This document shows, in pieces, positions 63,948 through 64,000 of a DNA stretch of 64,000 nt. Origin of the DNA: Rhizobium skierniewicense. Lineage in GTDB: Bacteria > Pseudomonadota > Alphaproteobacteria > Rhizobiales > Rhizobiaceae. The notes under the pieces were generated by a model. It was not told the DNA's origin and made no database searches. It worked only from the letters and a program-made list of their open reading frames with translations. The stretch spans positions 306,560 through 370,559 of the forward strand of contig NZ_JACIDV010000005.1 of the NCBI RefSeq assembly GCF_014196515.1, read 5' to 3'. How positions within the stretch are numbered: position 1 is the stretch's first letter; the number at the start of each line of letters is the position of its first letter. The translations under genes and the position numbers were made by a program.

Positions 63948-64000
63948 GCGTTTTTGGGCTTCTCGTTCAGGTGGTGTTTTCGCGAGCTGGATGGCGCAAT

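Overview
The window looks like ordinary chromosomal DNA from a member of the Rhizobiaceae, most likely the Agrobacterium/Rhizobium group. The basis is the protein types (sitABCD with a Mur-type operator, an smo-like polyol operon, many ABC importers with dedicated regulators), the high-GC coding style, and small palindromic repeats of the kind common in these genomes. No phage, insertion sequence, CRISPR array, tRNA or rRNA was seen. About 60 protein genes fill most of the sequence.

Layout. 1-4.2 kb: the N-terminus of a LacI-type regulator cut by the left edge, then an EmrAB-type drug efflux pair with a divergent TetR repressor and two matching operators. 4.3-9.5 kb: a TerC-family membrane protein, gltX, lysS (separated by a perfect 29-bp inverted repeat), and an unknown His/Ala/Pro-rich membrane-anchored protein. 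9.7-13.3 kb: sitABCD manganese importer behind a Mur-like box. 13.4-17.6 kb: small DUF1328 membrane protein, an SDR/IclR divergent pair, transaldolase and a divergent SorC-family regulator. 17.6-21.2 kb: ParDE-type toxin-antitoxin pair, AraC-Ogt fusion, DUF2244 protein, nth and a CysZ/EI24-like protein. 21.5-31.6 kb: an RpiR regulator and a complete polyol uptake and catabolism operon (SorC-family regulator, smoEFGK, mtlK, HAD phosphatase, FGGY kinase). 31.7-43.2 kb: exoD and a long leftward run with two peptide-type ABC importers, only one of which has ATPases, together with an M19 dipeptidase and a LysR regulator. 43.4-53.1 kb: phosphoribosyltransferase, M20 amidohydrolase, and a seven-gene operon coding for a LacI regulator, a PotABCD-type importer, a nucleoside hydrolase and an adenine deaminase. 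53.2-57.1 kb: LysR/gcdH pair and a succinate (or glutarate) semialdehyde dehydrogenase. 57.2-64 kb: AlkC-type DNA repair protein, sulfate importer sbp-cysTWA, 3-hydroxyisobutyryl-CoA hydrolase, and a DUF2934 protein behind a strong EcfG-type promoter match.

How the genes work together. Most of the window is solute uptake with coupled catabolism. Polyols enter by SmoEFGK, are oxidised by MtlK and phosphorylated by the FGGY kinase. Peptides enter by the Dpp-like systems and are cut by the dipeptidase. A purine nucleoside or nucleobase probably enters by the PotABCD-type system and is then hydrolysed, deaminated and possibly salvaged by the neighbouring phosphoribosyltransferase. The last operon is the best candidate for something not well described, because its importer belongs to a family better known for polyamines while its enzymes act on purines. 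Operator-like palindromes next to the TetR, LacI, SorC-family, ParD and Mur-controlled genes give testable regulation models. All functions are read from sequence motifs and context; none was checked against a database.
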